Positions 22,513 through 35,189 of a DNA stretch of 64,000 bases are shown in pieces. The stretch covers positions 3,913,601 to 3,977,600 of the forward strand of contig CM055756.1 of assembly GCA_029465975.1 (NCBI GenBank), read 5' to 3'. Source of the DNA: Dallia pectoralis. Lineage: Eukaryota; Chordata; Actinopteri; Esociformes; Umbridae. Every line of letters starts with the position of its first letter. The stretch's first letter is position 1. Position numbers and translations under genes: made by a program. Below the pieces are notes generated by a model that saw nothing but the letters and a program-made list of their open reading frames with translations, searched no databases and had not been told where the DNA came from.

Positions 22513-25500
22513 TCGAATTCGTCAGGGGGTTCCTCCTTCTCCTGGCGCCACAGGAAACGCAGCAACGGCCTATCTTCGGGCAATAGTTGGACTTGATGAA
22601 ACATCCCTTTGATGTCTCCACTGATCCCAACCGCGTGCTCACGAAAGCGAAGCAGTACTCCTAGTAGTGAGGCTCCCAACGGGGGCCCAGGTAGGAGAGA
22701 GTCATTCAGGTTCTGATTGTTGAATTGGTATGAGCAGTTGAACACAATGCGGTTCTTTCCATTATGGCTCACCATGTGGTGGGGAATATACCACGATTCG
22801 CTCTCTTGAGTGGGCGTATCCGGGCCCAACTTCTTAATGGAACCTGCCTGTGCTAACTTCTCCATCTCTATTCTGTAAGCTGCAGCTTTCTCTGGATCCT
22901 TGGCAAGCCTCCTCTCTGTGCTTCTAAGGCTGGGGATCACCGCTTCCCTTGGCGCTTGGAAGCGAGGCATGTCTTTCTTACGCAATAGCGGGGTGGCGTA
23001 GCGGAGCACGCCATCTATGTCAACCCGTATGGTTTTCGCTTCGAGCAGGCTGATGGCTTCCTGGTCTTGCTTTGATCGAGTCACTTCCTTCTCGTTCCTA
23101 AAGGGTAGTGTGTCAACCTGCCAGAGCTTCTCGACATTTCTGAGCAGTTCCTCACTTGGCGGTATGATAGAGGTCTGTAGGCACTGACGTGGCCGTAAAG
23201 GGTGATCCGTGAATCTGACCGGACCTTGTAGCATCCATCCTAGTCTAGTCTTGATGGCTGCTGGTCCGCCCTTGAGGCCTAACCTTACTGGTTCTATCGG
23301 GTTAATCAGGTGGGGGTGATCTGCCCCGATAAGGATTAAGGGTCTGGCGTTGGTAAACGACTGTAATGGAATACCAACCAGGTGTTTGTACCTCTTCTGG
23401 AGGCTAGCCACCGGGTAGGTGTGGTCGGCGAGCCCGATTCGAGATGCTGTGAATGCCCCACTTATCGGGAAAGTGGTCTTGGGCTGGCAAGCTGGAGAGA
23501 TACGGAAGGAGACTGATGAGCCTTTAAGGGTCTGGATGTCCTGTCGAATAGTTCTGAGAGCCAGTTCTTCTGGGTTGCCCTGTATTCCGAGCTTCTGTGC
23601 AGCCTCGGGGAGAAGCACGGTGCGCTCCGACCCGTCGTCTAGGATAGCGTAAGTATCTAGGGTCCGGTTCCCATGGTACAAAGTCACCCTTGCCACTTTC
23701 AACAGGACACGGTTGCAGTCGACTGGTCGTTCTAGGTAAAGGACCTCTGTGGCTGTGTTAACCAGGCAGCTCTCTTCCTTAGCCGCCTCCTTTGGGGGCC
23801 TGATGTTGACTTCGTGGAGGACCTGTAGGTGAGTTCCTTGGCATATACCACAGGGCTTCTTCAGGGTGCACTTTGAGGCCTGGTGGTCTCTTCCGCAACG
23901 CCAGCACTTCTTATTGGTCTTTATCCATTCTGTTACCTTTTCCTTGTTGAGCGACTGTATTGCTGAGCACTGGTTGAGATAGTGCTCTGAGTTGTTGCAA
24001 TAAGGACAGTATGGTTTTGCTCTGCCCTTCTTGTCAGTGGTTAAGCGATAGGCTACTGAGGGAGCTACTGCGTTTTCTTGGTGCGTTTTAGTCCCGTGCA
24101 GGATGGAAACGGTCCGCTTTCCCTGGCGCACTTCCAGTTTTGGTCCAGGCTTTTCTCTCCATACTTTGCCAGGTGATTGGCTGTCGTAGTCTTGGCACCA
24201 GCTCTCATACTTCAACCATTCGGAGAACTCCAGCAAAGTGTATGTAGTACCCGGTTTGTGAAACATGCGACGACGGAAATCGGATCTCATCTCCGGGGGT
24301 AGCTTGCTGAGTAAGCGTGCCACATGCGATCCACACCTAAGCTCGATGTCGCCTTCTTGTCCTAGGGTTCGGAGCATTCCCACTAATGATTGGATCTTCA
24401 ATGCAAACTTCTCAAAGCCAGCCGTATCTCCTCGACGTACATCTGGTGAGTCCATGACGCTGGCTATTTTCTTTAGGGCAACATGGTGTGGCTGACCAAA
24501 CTTTTCAGTTAGGGCTGCCATGGTGTCGGAGTAGGGTGTTGTGGAGTTGAGGAATGAGTCGGCCACCAGGCAGGCCTCTTCTAGCTTAAGGTGATCTGCA
24601 AGGATCTGGTACTTAAAGCGTTCATTCCCGTCTGGGGGCAGGAGGTTCTCTAAGGCAATCTTTAGGCGAGCAAACTCACTCGGGTCTCGGCTGCTAAAGT
24701 TGGGGATAGTTGGCCTCGGCCCTCTGTAGGTTTGTGGTGTGTTGTAGGCGGGGCCTATGCACCACTGAGGTTGGGGTTCTGGCCTAGATGGAAATGAAGC
24801 ATGTATAGGACGAGGGACCTGGTACTCTACTGTTCTTTTTTGACGGGCGGTGTCTGGCGGTCCAAAGGCCGCCACAGGAGGGTCAGGCCTAGCTGGGATA
24901 AACCTCTGGCCTGCTGTGCCAGAGTAGTGCTGTGGAGGCGCTTCACTAACCTGCTGGAGGGGTTGGCTATAGCCCCCATATTGGTGGTTTAGCCCTCTCG
25001 GGTGTTGCCAAGTGTGGCCTGGAGCGTTTACCGCTTGTGTTTGGCTTGGTTTAGCTACCACCGGGATTGCTTGGTCCCTTATGACTTTAAGCTCACCCAT
25101 CATCCTGTTGAGGAGTTCAACTACTTGTTCCCCTTCCTGTTGCTTTGGTCTCACTTCTGTAGGCCATGGTGGTGGTTCAGGCCACTTGCTATATTCCTCC
25201 TCATTGTACTCTTCTTCGCTCTCATTCGACCCTTCTTCCGAAACAGAAGGGGGAATAGATGGTGGAAGGGTTGAGTCGAACCATGTGGTTTGGGCTGGCG
25301 GTTGTCGGGTGGACTTTGCGGGGGTGTAGTGGTTCCCCGTTGCATCCGAGTGTGGATGGAGGCTGGAGGCCTTATCCATTAACTTCCTCATTTCATACTT
25401 AACTCTCTCTAGTTCAGCCATTTGTCCTGTTATGGCTAGTCGGGTTGAATGCAACTTGTTGTTTTCGTAGCGGATCATATCTAGCTCTGCTTGATGATCT

Positions 25501-25913
25501 GCCGACTTCTTCCAGTGTTCCCAATGAGGCGTGGCTTCTCTGATCTCCTCGTTGTGCTGGCCCCCCCCCTTCCCCCTCTGCCGGCTGTGGGCTAGCTGCA
25601 TTTCTGGGCCATATCCTCCATGGTGATGGCTTGGGTTGTCCCATTGTGGGACGGCATCCCACTGAGCCTGGTAGGTGGGCGGAGTCAGACGCAACGAAGT
25701 GAAGGAGTCCATCTTGGCTGCTCTTTCTTGGTGAGAATACTGTTCCTCTTGGCGCTCAGGTGAGTTATGCTCTACTACGCTATGGTATGGCGAAAGGTGC
25801 GGTCTATGGTTCCCATAGCTGACCTCGTAATCATGGAGATGTTGTGGGGGACGCGTCTGGCGTCGCGGACGGGCTTCTCGTGCGTCAGCTTCACTGGCAT
25901 AATACTCTTCCAT
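22311..25913 (-). pseudogene. BEL gag-protease-RT frame, broken in RT
   Basis: Open frame of 1,200 codons whose ATG lies 47 nt past the 5' LTR. Residues 1-400 are a charged, Gln/Pro-rich gag N-terminus with a likely coiled coil (about 140-180). About 405-570 is a DUF1759-like gag core (SSRDPSEFARLKIALENLLP). About 634-700 has Cys/His knuckles (CPYCNNSEHYLNQC, CWRCGRDHQASKC, CGICQGTHLQVLH). About 755 is the protease motif ILDDGSERTVLL. About 1050-1148 is the RT N-half (NRIVFNCSYQFNNQNLND, SGDIKGMFHQVQLLPEDR, VLPFGTTCSPCCAT). After about 22466 the homology leaves this frame and continues in that of 19801..22512, so the final 50 or so residues are out-of-frame translation. Confidence 0.93.
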
Positions 25914-25941
25914 CTTGATCCGGGAGGAAACACGTGTGAGA

Positions 25942-25958
25942 TCCGGCTCGAAGGACCA
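25942..25958 (-). other. BEL primer binding site, complementary to tRNA-Tyr
   Basis: Two bases inside the 5' LTR, the element reads TGGTCCTTCGAGCCGGA. Its complement is the 3' end of eukaryotic tRNA-Tyr including CCA (acceptor strand CGAAGGA), a 17-base match to the tRNA as I know it. Minus-strand DNA synthesis would start here. Confidence 0.8.
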
Positions 25959-25960
25959 AA

Positions 25961-26705
25961 TGTTAGATAGCTTTCGTGGACTGTATTCACTTATAGGGTC
26001 TCAAGGTGTTCTCTCCCGTGTGCCGGTAAGAGCACAGAAACAAACCAAGGTGTGCCAGTTGACTTCTTTAATTTGTAGTTATAACTTGCTTGTAGAAATA
26101 CAAATTCACATGGGTTGGTCTATGTAATGCATAAGTAGATGTGGTCTGAAACAGTAAATCAAATACATTAATAACCTAGCATGTAGAAAATCTAAATAGA
26201 GACTAATCTTAATGGTAACATCACTGATAAACATATACCATGTTACTGGCATCACAACATGAACATTTATATTACTAAATAACAAGTTGCCCAAATACAC
26301 CTTATCAATTGCAATATGTTCAACGTCCAACCGGATCATTAATTACATCCGTAGAAATGCGAGTAGTGTAAATGAAACATTACGAAAATACATGCCCATC
26401 ATATATACGAAGACTAACATAGGCACCCGTGACGCGCTACTATCTTGCGCATAAATGGAATGAAAACATTCACCATCGTATTAGTCAACGTACTTACAGA
26501 GAGGTAAATAATATGTACTCACATTCACATACGGACGCACACCAACTTAAACCGAATGCAAAAACTCCAACTCTTAAAAGGCTGCACATAAATCACCTGC
26601 CTCCCTTCATATCCTATTCTCTAAACACGGAAAAAAGGGTCCATAACGCATTGCGCTCCGAACAGTCCATAAACAACTTCCTCAATCCCATGATCCTTTT
26701 GTACA
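25961..26705 (-). repeat. BEL 5' LTR (element sense)
   Basis: 745 bp, matching the LTR at 19017..19761. In element sense it starts TGTACAAAAGGATCATGGG and ends CTATCTAACA. Both LTRs encode the same accidental frames, which supports identity. It should carry the element promoter; no clear TATA box was pinned down. Confidence 0.95.
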
Positions 26706-26791
26706 GATAGGTAGAGAGACAGAGATAGAGGGAGAGATGAGGTCCGGCTGTAAGGGTTGCCAGCTTGGATTGACTAAGTTGACTCATAAAG

Positions 26792-27886
26792 ATGCTGTAT
26801 TTGGTATGTCATATAGGTGCTGTATTTGGTATGTCATATAGGTGCTGTATTTGGTATGTCATAACGGTGCTGTATTTGGTATGACATAACGGTGCTGTAT
26901 TTGGTATGTCATATAGGTGCTGTATTTGGTATGTCATATAGGTGCTGTATTTGGTATGACATAACGGTGCTGTATTTGGTATGACATAACGGTGCTGTAT
27001 TTGGTATGTCATATAGGTGCTGTATTTGGTATGTCATATAGGTGCTGTATTTGGTATGACATAACGGTGCTGTATTTGGTATGACATAACGGTGCTGTAT
27101 TTGGTATGACATAACGGTGCTGTATTTGGTATGTTATAACAGTGCTGTATTTGGTATGTTATAACGGTGCTGTATTTGGTATGTCATAACGGTGCTGTAT
27201 TTGATATGTTATAACAGTGCTGTATTTGGTATGTCACATAGGTGCTGTATTTGGTATGTCATAACGGTGCTGTATTTGATATGTTATAACGGTGCTGTAT
27301 TTGGTATGTCATAACGGTGCTGTATTTGGTATGTCATAACGGTGCTGTATTTGGTATGTCATATAGGTGCTGTATTTGGTATGTCATATAGGTGCTGTAT
27401 TTGGTATGTCATAACGGTGCTGTATTTGGTATGTCATAACGGTGCTGTATTTGGTATGTCATAACGGTGCTGTATTTGGTATGTCATATAGGTGCTGTAT
27501 TTGGTATTTCATATAGGTGCTGTATTTGGTATGTCATATAGGTGCTGTATTTGGTATGTCACAAAGGTGCTGTATTTGGTATGTCACATAGGTGCTGTAT
27601 TTGGTATGACATAACGGTGCTGTATTTGGTATGTCATAACGGTGCTGTATTTGGTATGTCATATAGGTGCTGTATTTGGTATGTCATATAGGTGCTGTAT
27701 TTGGTATGTCATAACGGTGCTGTATTTGGTATGTCATATAGGTGCTGTATTTGGTATGTCATAACGGTGCTGTATTTGGTATGTCATAACGGTGCTGTAT
27801 TTGGTATGTCATATAGGTGCTGTATTTGGTATGTCATAACGGTGCTGTATTTTGTATGTTATAAAGGTGCTGTATTTGGTATGACA
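26792..27886 (+). repeat. 25-bp minisatellite, about 44 copies
   Basis: Unit GGTGCTGTATTTGGTATGTC plus ATATA or ATAAC. The two variants alternate irregularly, with rarer GACATAAC, GTTATAAC and GTCACATA forms. The length is not a multiple of three; 75-bp triplets give accidental frames on both strands. Confidence 0.95.
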
Positions 27887-29222
27887 TGAAATCTTTGAAT
27901 AAGGTCAAAACAGGGCTAACTATGAATGATCTCAATATTATCAAACTAGGCTAACTATAAATGATCTCAGAATTATCAAAGTAGGTTTTAAACTACTTTT
28001 TAACAGCTAACTTATCTCTTTTTGTGATCTCACAAATTCCTCTTGCAAACAAGGTGACATAACACATTTTAAGTTTTTGATTTGTATACCTCATTTTAAA
28101 ATCCTGAGATAATACGTTACATGTGACACATAATGGAATAGTTTTCTTTCAATTTCACATGAAAGCGTTTTTTAAAACCCTGTGCCACGTCAGCAGTTTT
28201 CGGAAACACGTTCAAAACAGTCAGGACAGTATGGAGCGTGAGAGCAGAGTTTCAGTAATTAAAAAGATAGGGCCCAAATTAAACACAAATTATGTGGGCG
28301 TTCATTTCATTTCACTAGATGCCATAGTCACAGACTAGAGGTGGAACTTTTGAAAGCAACTATATATTTAAATGGAAAGGACAATGGTTCTTACTACAGT
28401 AACTAGCCACGGTGTAAGAGTAGTAGCAATCAGCCCAGAGTGCTTAAGCATTCCACTTATATTACCCATCATGCATAGCAGCGCACTCCAAAATGCATTG
28501 ACCTTCACGGTAACCTCCCAGCATGCAGTGTGCCTTTGCTCGATTCCGGCTGCCTTGTGCCGCGCCAAGTGCCTCCGGGTTTGGCTAACCACGCTCTACC
28601 TGAGAAGCAAAGCTGGGGTCCCCGCAGATTTCTTACGCCACAACGCACTCGATTTTACGCTAATACTGAATATGTCAGTGAAGCCTTCGCTTAGTGGATG
28701 TATGAAATTCAGACAGCGGTTTTTATGATGACTCACGTTTCCTGGTTCCAGTGAGGATATAAGAGAGCGCTGGAGACGGAGCGATAACTATGCCCCAAGG
28801 CGGTGAGTGAGCTCCCTCCAACCAGGGAAACAGAGCACAGTATGAATATAGGACGTTTTTACATCTTCACTTTGGCTCTTTTACGGCTCTTTCAGGGATT
28901 TGGGTGCTGCCTGGAGGCTCTGTTTTAACATGGTGGATAACATGCAGGACTGGACAGGTAGAGAGGAAAGACAGCTAAGCACAGGAATCAATTTCCCAGT
29001 AGGTGGAGAGTAAAGATGTAAAGGTTCTTGTCCGTGTTAATGTCATTTCAATGCCCCTAACAGGAACATGTAAAGGGCAGTAGTAAAAGAAGAAACTGAT
29101 GGTTGGACAAAAAAACCGAGCATATCAGAGTTATCAATACACATTGTAGGTGTAATGTCAATCAGTACATTCACTGGAGAAACCGACAAGGCATCAGCCC
29201 TAATACACAGAACCCTGACACA
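27887..29222. other. intron 2, nothing firmly recognised
   Basis: A doublet GGCTAACTATAAATGATCTC lies at 27915 and 27949. At 28750-28810 a plus-strand TATAAGAG, a CAAGGCG and a GTGAGT donor-like site occur together, but no homology supports an exon. A 118-codon plus frame at 28372..28728 is not recognisable. Confidence 0.4.
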
Positions 29223-29502
29223 GACCCTGTCCTAGAAGGTGGAGTTAGATCCTGTCCTAGAAGGTGGAGTTAGACCCTGTCCTAGAAGGTGGAGTTAGAC
29301 CCTGTCCTAGAAGGTGGAGTTAGACCCTGTCCTAGAAGGTGGAGTTAGACCCTGTCCTAGAAGGTGGAGTTAGACCCTGTCCTAGAAGGTGGAGTTAGAC
29401 CCTGTCCTAGAAGGTGGAGTTAGATCCTGTCCTAGAAGGTGGAGTTAGACCCTGTCCTAGAAGGTGGAGTTAGACCCTGTCCTAGAAGGTGGAGTTAGAC
29501 CT
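29223..29502 (+). repeat. 25-bp minisatellite, about 11 copies
   Basis: Unit CCTGTCCTAGAAGGTGGAGT plus TAGAC, almost without variation (two copies have TAGAT). Such homogeneity suggests recent expansion. Confidence 0.95.
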
Positions 29503-29935
29503 AATTAAGATGTAAAATGATGACCCTGTCCAAATAAAACCATTGACTTCTCTGCAAATAGCCGTATCCGCAGAAAGCCTCCTGAAGTCTTTTGTCTATC
29601 AAGTCCCTCTTAACGATGTGGCACATGAAAGGAATGAGCTCTGGAGCTTAACGACTAGCAGCCAGGTCACAGTTTGGATTTGGGTCGAGGTCATCATCAC
29701 AACAAACCCTCGCCAGGTCCGCTTTCTACCCATATGGATCACTTGGGACCCATTGGGGGGGGAGCATTTCCACCTCGCCCTCCCCTGGGTTCACTTCTCT
29801 CTCTGTTTGGGTGTGTGGAACACAAGCCCAGCCTTTAGCAGTCAGTGGGGCTGATGTTGTAATCGCACCATCCTGTCCTTCAGGAGTTCCACAACAACAC
29901 CCCCTCCACCGGTGCTAGACAAAATGCAGGCCTGT

Positions 29936-30311
29936 CTGGAACGTCTGTCTGGAACGTCTGTCTGGAACGTTTGTCTGGAACGCCTGTCTGGAACGCCTGT
30001 CTGGAACGCCTCTCTGGAACGTCTGTGTGGAACGTCTGTCTGGAACGTCTGTCTGGAACGTCTGTCTGGAACGCCTGTCTGGAACGTCTGTCTGGAACGC
30101 CTGTCTGGAACGCCTGTCTGGAACGCCTGTCTGGAACGCCTGTCTGGAACGCCTGTCTGGAACGTCTGTCTGGAACGCCTGTCTGGAAAATCTGTCTGGA
30201 ACGCCTGTCTGGAACGCCTGTCTGGAACGCCTGTCTGGAACGCCTGTCTGGAACGCCTGTCTGGAACGTCTGTCTGGAACGTCTGTCTGGAACGTCTGTC
30301 TGGAACGTGTG
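29936..30311 (+). repeat. 13-bp minisatellite, about 29 copies
   Basis: Unit GTCTGGAACG(C/T)CT. Free of stops on both strands in several frames (39 bp = three units), which creates accidental frames such as LERLSGTSVWNVC and QTGVPDRRSR. Confidence 0.95.
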
Positions 30312-31026
30312 ATGGTTCCTGCTAGGATACGATGGGCATAATGATGACTGATAGTTACAGCTGCCCTGCCCGCTCATATGTAAGTACCACTGTGCGTGCC
30401 AGCATGTCCGCAGAAACACAAGGCTGCTGTGTGCCCTATTGATTAGCACAACCACAGTGTAGGCTGGCCTCCGGCCCGGCAGGCAGCGGCACTCCTGAGC
30501 ACTACTGCGAGTTGAGTATTGAACACAGTGTGATTACTTTACAGCATCTAACCGTCGCTCCGTCAGACTTCTCTCCTCATATTGCTGGGCGGACTCCACC
30601 ACGCACAGCTGACAGTGACTCTTAACCACAGGAACACAGCATTGATGCCATGACACAGGTGAACACTGACCAGTAAACACAGCATTAATGCCATGACACA
30701 GGTGAACACTCAACCACTGACCAGTAAACACAGCATTAATGACATGTAATTAAAGCGCACAGACACGTAAAGTTCTCTTGACACAGGCATCTCTTGGAAC
30801 TTTCTCGTCTCCTCCCTTTTTCATTGACAGCGTTTTGAGAGGGAATTAGCATTGGCTCTTAATCAGGCTCCGCCCCCTAATGTGCTGATGTGCAGGACAG
30901 GGTCACGCTAATCAGGTGCCTTGGTCCCCGAGCGCGTTGATTTAATACTACAAACGCTTATTAATCCGGCCTTCTCCATCTCCTCAACACTCAACCCAGA
31001 GTCCCCTTGTCCACCAGCCCACTAAT

Positions 31027-31060
<34 letters not shown>

Positions 31061-34000
31061 CACCCCTCTGCACACAGTTCCCACACATTGGTGCACAGTA
31101 AAGATCTCTCTAACATGGGAATCTGTAGTCCGTTAGGACGCCCTGGACGAACTCCCTGCATACTCTACCGCACTCTCCATATCCACACACACTCACACAC
31201 AAATACACCTCACACGCTCTCCCTTACCCGTCCATCGTCCGCTCGTCCGCTCGTCCGCACACAGCGGGGTCACTGGGGCACGGTGGAAAATAATCTGGGC
31301 CACCCGGCACACGGAGGTCCCGTCACATGACACGGCTCATTTAAAGCCAACCCCACCTTCCAATTACTGTAATTAACCCACGCTCCGCTGCTGATGTCCC
31401 CATAGATCAGTGCTGCCCGTCTGCTGGCCTGCCTGACAGCACCGTGCCACCGCTAGCTGCTCTGGGTTAGCTTAGCATCAAGCATATTCACGGATCTCTG
31501 CGTTAGCTTGTTTTAGCCGAAAACAGTTTAGCAGTCCGTTGACATGCACTGGGCCGATCGGTTTGTGCTAACCCAAATGTGCAATGTGTGGCCCGTAGCT
31601 CAGGGTTGAGGAAGCGAAATTGTGCAACGCTCCTGAAACAAAAGACGCACGGAACCAGGAAGAGATGCAATCTCTGGCGCTTATGACGTGATATAGGTCA
31701 TTGTTAGCAAAACACTAACATGGGTGATAACAGCGGAGACCACGCTTGGGAGGTCGGCACGTCACCGTGTGAGCGAAGGGGCGGGGCGGACGCATGTTCA
31801 TATGCAGTAAAACAGAACGGTTGTGTAATCACCGTGGTTCCCAATGCCCTCCCGTTGTGTGTGGAATCCATTCTGTTCCCACTGAGTTGAAGCGGAGACG
31901 CTTTCATATTTCCAGCCTTAATGAGATGTGCTATTTTAACGCCCCACCAGGCCACTAAAATGATTGCCTTTTAATTTATTGGCCTGTGCCCGTTTATATA
32001 TCTGTCGATAGACTCCGCGGCGGTTGTTGCCTGGGCCACTGCTGTTCCACGGCAACCGTCTCTGGCTACTTAACACACTGTGCCCTAGTGGACAGACAGA
32101 ATCCCCTCTGATAGGTCTTTAGGGCTGTCACTCTCAATTAACACGTTGCTCTGACGACAACCTCTATTCAGGGAATGGAGGTTATCAACGCTGAAATTCT
32201 GAGATCCCGGCAAGTGTGTCTTTCTACTGTTGTAAATCACTGGCAGACAGTCAACTTCCACGATGGAGGCTCGATGTCTAAATGTAGCTACACTTTAATG
32301 TGGCTATTTATCACCTCTGTCAACTGTAGCTTGGCTTTTCTAGCTTGGAAATTTGCCAGGCTCCTAATTCCTCACTTTGATATTAGGAAAAGAAATGACA
32401 AAACAAGTATGCTTTCAATTAGGTGAAGTGGGCTCAAAGAGTTAGCCAAAGTTAGCGATTGAAACAACGTGCCAGCCAGCCAACCACGCCAGCTAGTTCA
32501 TGCGATAAGAAAAAGTATCACAGGATAGTTTAGATTATGTTTAAAGATTCATAACATTCAGCTGGTTACACCGCATAGTGTGATTTCTATACCTGCCTAT
32601 CGTACTTGGCTAATTTATTCCCAGTCGGAATAAAGTTAGAGCAATACTCCCAAAATATGCTATGATGTTTCACTGTCAAAGCCTGTCCTTCAAAAACATA
32701 TTTTCTAGGCAAACATTTCATTAAAACCAAGATCACTGCCTGGCTATCTGACCACAACGCACACATCATCATAATGACAATTACACGAGCAGGCGGTGAT
32801 CTTCAAATCCCAAAGCATTTGCTATAGCAAGTTATTTTTTTGTTACAAGTTCACCACTTTTATTCAGTGTGTGAAAATAATAAGTACAAAATATACATAA
32901 AGGACATGACCTCATTGTCCTCATTGGTAGATATAGGACTGGAGGTGATGTCATGGTGTCCACGGCCCATTACATTGGCCCGAGGCGAACCCAGAGTGAC
33001 CAACCCGGGGCTCAGGGTTGACCGAGAGGCCACCCACCCTTTGGAGCACATACTGAGCCTCAACCAATGACAGGCCCCGGAGCACCACTGTTCCGCCCAC
33101 TGTCCCGCCCCCTGGTGACCTAGGTGCAAGCCTCCTGTGTGTCCCGCCCCAGACACATTGATTGTATTGGCCAATGCAGCAGAGAGGGTGATGTACACTT
33201 TGTGTGTGTGTGTGTGTGTTGGGGGGGGGAGGGGGGGATCCGGCCCAAGCCAGATTAGGCCAGAGTCCAGCCCCCTTCTCTATTTAGCTTGTTCCACCAG
33301 CTCCTGACCCCTAAGGACCTCTGGCTAAGAGCCATGAAGAGAGACAGGCTGCTGCCACTAGTGACATGACAGATAGCTACAACAAACTGTCTGTCTCTCC
33401 GTCTCACTGTGGTAATCAGACACTATGTTTAACTGTGCGTTTTCGTTCTCTTTCGTTTCACCTCTATTTCTCTATACTTCTCCGATTCTCTCAGCTGCTT
33501 AGTGCTCAGCAGAGCAGTGGATGATGGGAGCACGGACGTGGCATGATCTAAAAACCCACTGGCACTTTAGTGTGCCTCAGCTGTGTTTTATAGCGTGTGG
33601 ATGTGTGAAGTGCCTGGCTGAGGGGAGAGCTGAAGACTCACAGTCACTACCGCAAAGCAGCTTGCTACTGATACACATTTGTGTCCGCGCGTGTGTGTGT
33701 GCCAGTGTGTGTAGACACTGTCAATTTTTCTGAGTGCATGTATCTGTGTGTGGAGAATATGTGCGTGTGTGAGTGGGCGGGGGAGGGGGGGGGGGGGTTC
33801 TAGGGCAGGCTTCTGACAGCAAAGTGCTTAATCACAGCATTACATAAATCACCCACCGATCCCCTCGATCTGACTGTCAAATCTCTGATGTCACTTCCTG
33901 AGGTGACAATGTCTATAACCCTCCCTCTATCCTTCTGTCACACAGGCCTTTAGTTTCTCTGAAGAGGCTCCGTGCCACATCACATTACGGAAACACCAGG

Positions 34001-34611
34001 TGTGTGTCCTCCGCTAAAGTACAACAGGATAATATAAATAAGGGCAGACAGGGGAGTTATTACACCTGGAGTCTGGCGTTTACCTGACGGTGAAACTGTC
34101 CCGGAGTGGCCCGCTGTACACTCATGAAAAACAAACTACCTCAAATGATTAGAACACACACACACACACACACAAAAGCACGTGCACACACAAACACAAA
34201 CAGACATAAACGTTAACGCAATCACATTGACTTTCACGCAAACACAAACATGTCAATAGACCAACACGCAGACACACTGACACAGCCAAGAGCTCTGAAC
34301 GCTGGCTTACATTGTCACTTGAGTAGTACAGAGGCGCACGTCCAGACTAAAAAGCAAGAGAGAGAGAGAGGGAGGGAGTGATAGAGGCCTGACCTATATA
34401 GGAGGGATGCTGAAATATTTATCGATGTGAGTGTCCTAATTGGCAAGCCACTGGGAGCGCTGCTGCCCCCGTACCCAATCACAGAGCAGTAAGTGGTTAA
34501 AACAAACACACAAGCCTCAGTACCTGGTTCATACTATCATTCGTACTAGCATTACTAAGCTACGGTTCACGTTGGTCCACAGAGTTGCACGTCCAGTTAG
34601 TGGAGCAACGT
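30312..34611. other. intron 2, single-copy sequence with microsatellites
   Basis: Mostly unremarkable intronic DNA. Simple repeats: (CA)n at 31027-31057, (TG)n with a G run at 33199-33237, a G run at 33779-33798, (CA)n at 34148-34173 and GA at 34353-34370. A doublet around ACACAGCATTAATGCCATGACACAG lies at 30640-30745 in three partial copies. No transposon coding sequence or conserved exon was seen. Confidence 0.5.
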
Positions 34612-35091
34612 TGTTAGGGCCACGTTGTTTAGGCCACGTTGTTTAGGCCACGTCGTTAGGGCCACGTCGTTAGGGCCACGTAGTTTTTTTATTTTTTTTT
34701 GTAACTTTTATTTTAACACATTGAGACCTAGATCTCATTTGCAAGTGTGCCCTGAGTACAGCAATGATTTTTACAGTAGTACAAACACATATAAAATGCA
34801 CACTATACAATATTAATTGTACAGACAGATAGTATTTTTCAACAGATTAAAAACAGACACATTCCTCTCTATAAAATTGTATCATAATTTTTTTTTATTG
34901 ACACATGGACACCAATGCATTCAATTTGAGTTCCTTTTGAATCTTGTTCCATACATGTGGAGCTCTATAAGAAAAAGCTGATTTGCCCAGTTCAGAGGTT
35001 ACCAGGGGAGTCTCTAGCACTAGGCCACTCTGAGATCTTGCATCCTGGTGCCATCACGTCGTTTGGGCCACGTCGTTAGGGCCACGTCGTG
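34612..35091 (+). repeat. 14-bp minisatellite interrupted by a retroposon
   Basis: Unit GTTAGGGCCACGTC and variants: about five copies at 34612-34683 and about two and a half at 35055-35091. The intervening 371 bp is a separate insertion. Confidence 0.8.
34684..35054 (-). mobile_element. truncated retroposon with poly(A), inserted in the 14-bp array
   Basis: Begins on plus with a T-rich run (34684-34700), which is a poly(A) tail on the minus strand. A 3'-UTR-like sequence containing CATTGAGACCTAGATCTCAT follows. The flanks CACGTAG (34677-34683) and CACGTCG (35055-35061) may be a target duplication, but the surrounding array repeats the same motif, so this is not conclusive. No protein-coding part remains. 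Confidence 0.6.
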
Positions 35092-35189
35092 ACTCTGGGT
35101 TCACATGGTTGAGAGGGAAGGGGTGGAATGTCTAAAGTGTGCTGAAGCTTTGCTTATGATTTATATACTGTACATTGATTAAATGCAAG

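Larger units (their letters stand above)
19017..26705 (-). mobile_element. BEL/Pao LTR retrotransposon, near-complete, 7,689 bp
   Basis: A full-length element in antisense-to-plus orientation, thus in the same direction as cacng2. Two 745-bp LTRs bound an internal region with a primer binding site, gag-protease-RT frame, RT-RNase H-integrase frame and polypurine tract. In element sense the LTRs run TG...CA. A 5-bp duplication GATAG flanks it (19012..19016, 26706..26710), and the GA-rich satellite continues on both sides. The LTRs look identical wherever I compared them, which means a recent insertion. Domain order protease-RT-RNase H-integrase and the DUF1759/DUF1758/Peptidase_A17/DUF5641-type text are typical of BEL/Pao (Belpaoviridae). 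One frame break in RT (about 22460) makes this copy probably non-autonomous. Confidence 0.95.

Noticed and set aside
26792..27886. Regular repeats considered as a CRISPR array
   Set aside because: Units are head-to-tail without unique spacers, and the genome is vertebrate. The same applies to all other arrays here.
28750..28815. TATAAGAG followed by a GTGAGT donor as an antisense first exon
   Set aside because: No coding or conserved sequence supports it; such a combination occurs by chance.
29880..30455. Open frames on both strands
   Set aside because: Produced by a stop-free 13-bp repeat.
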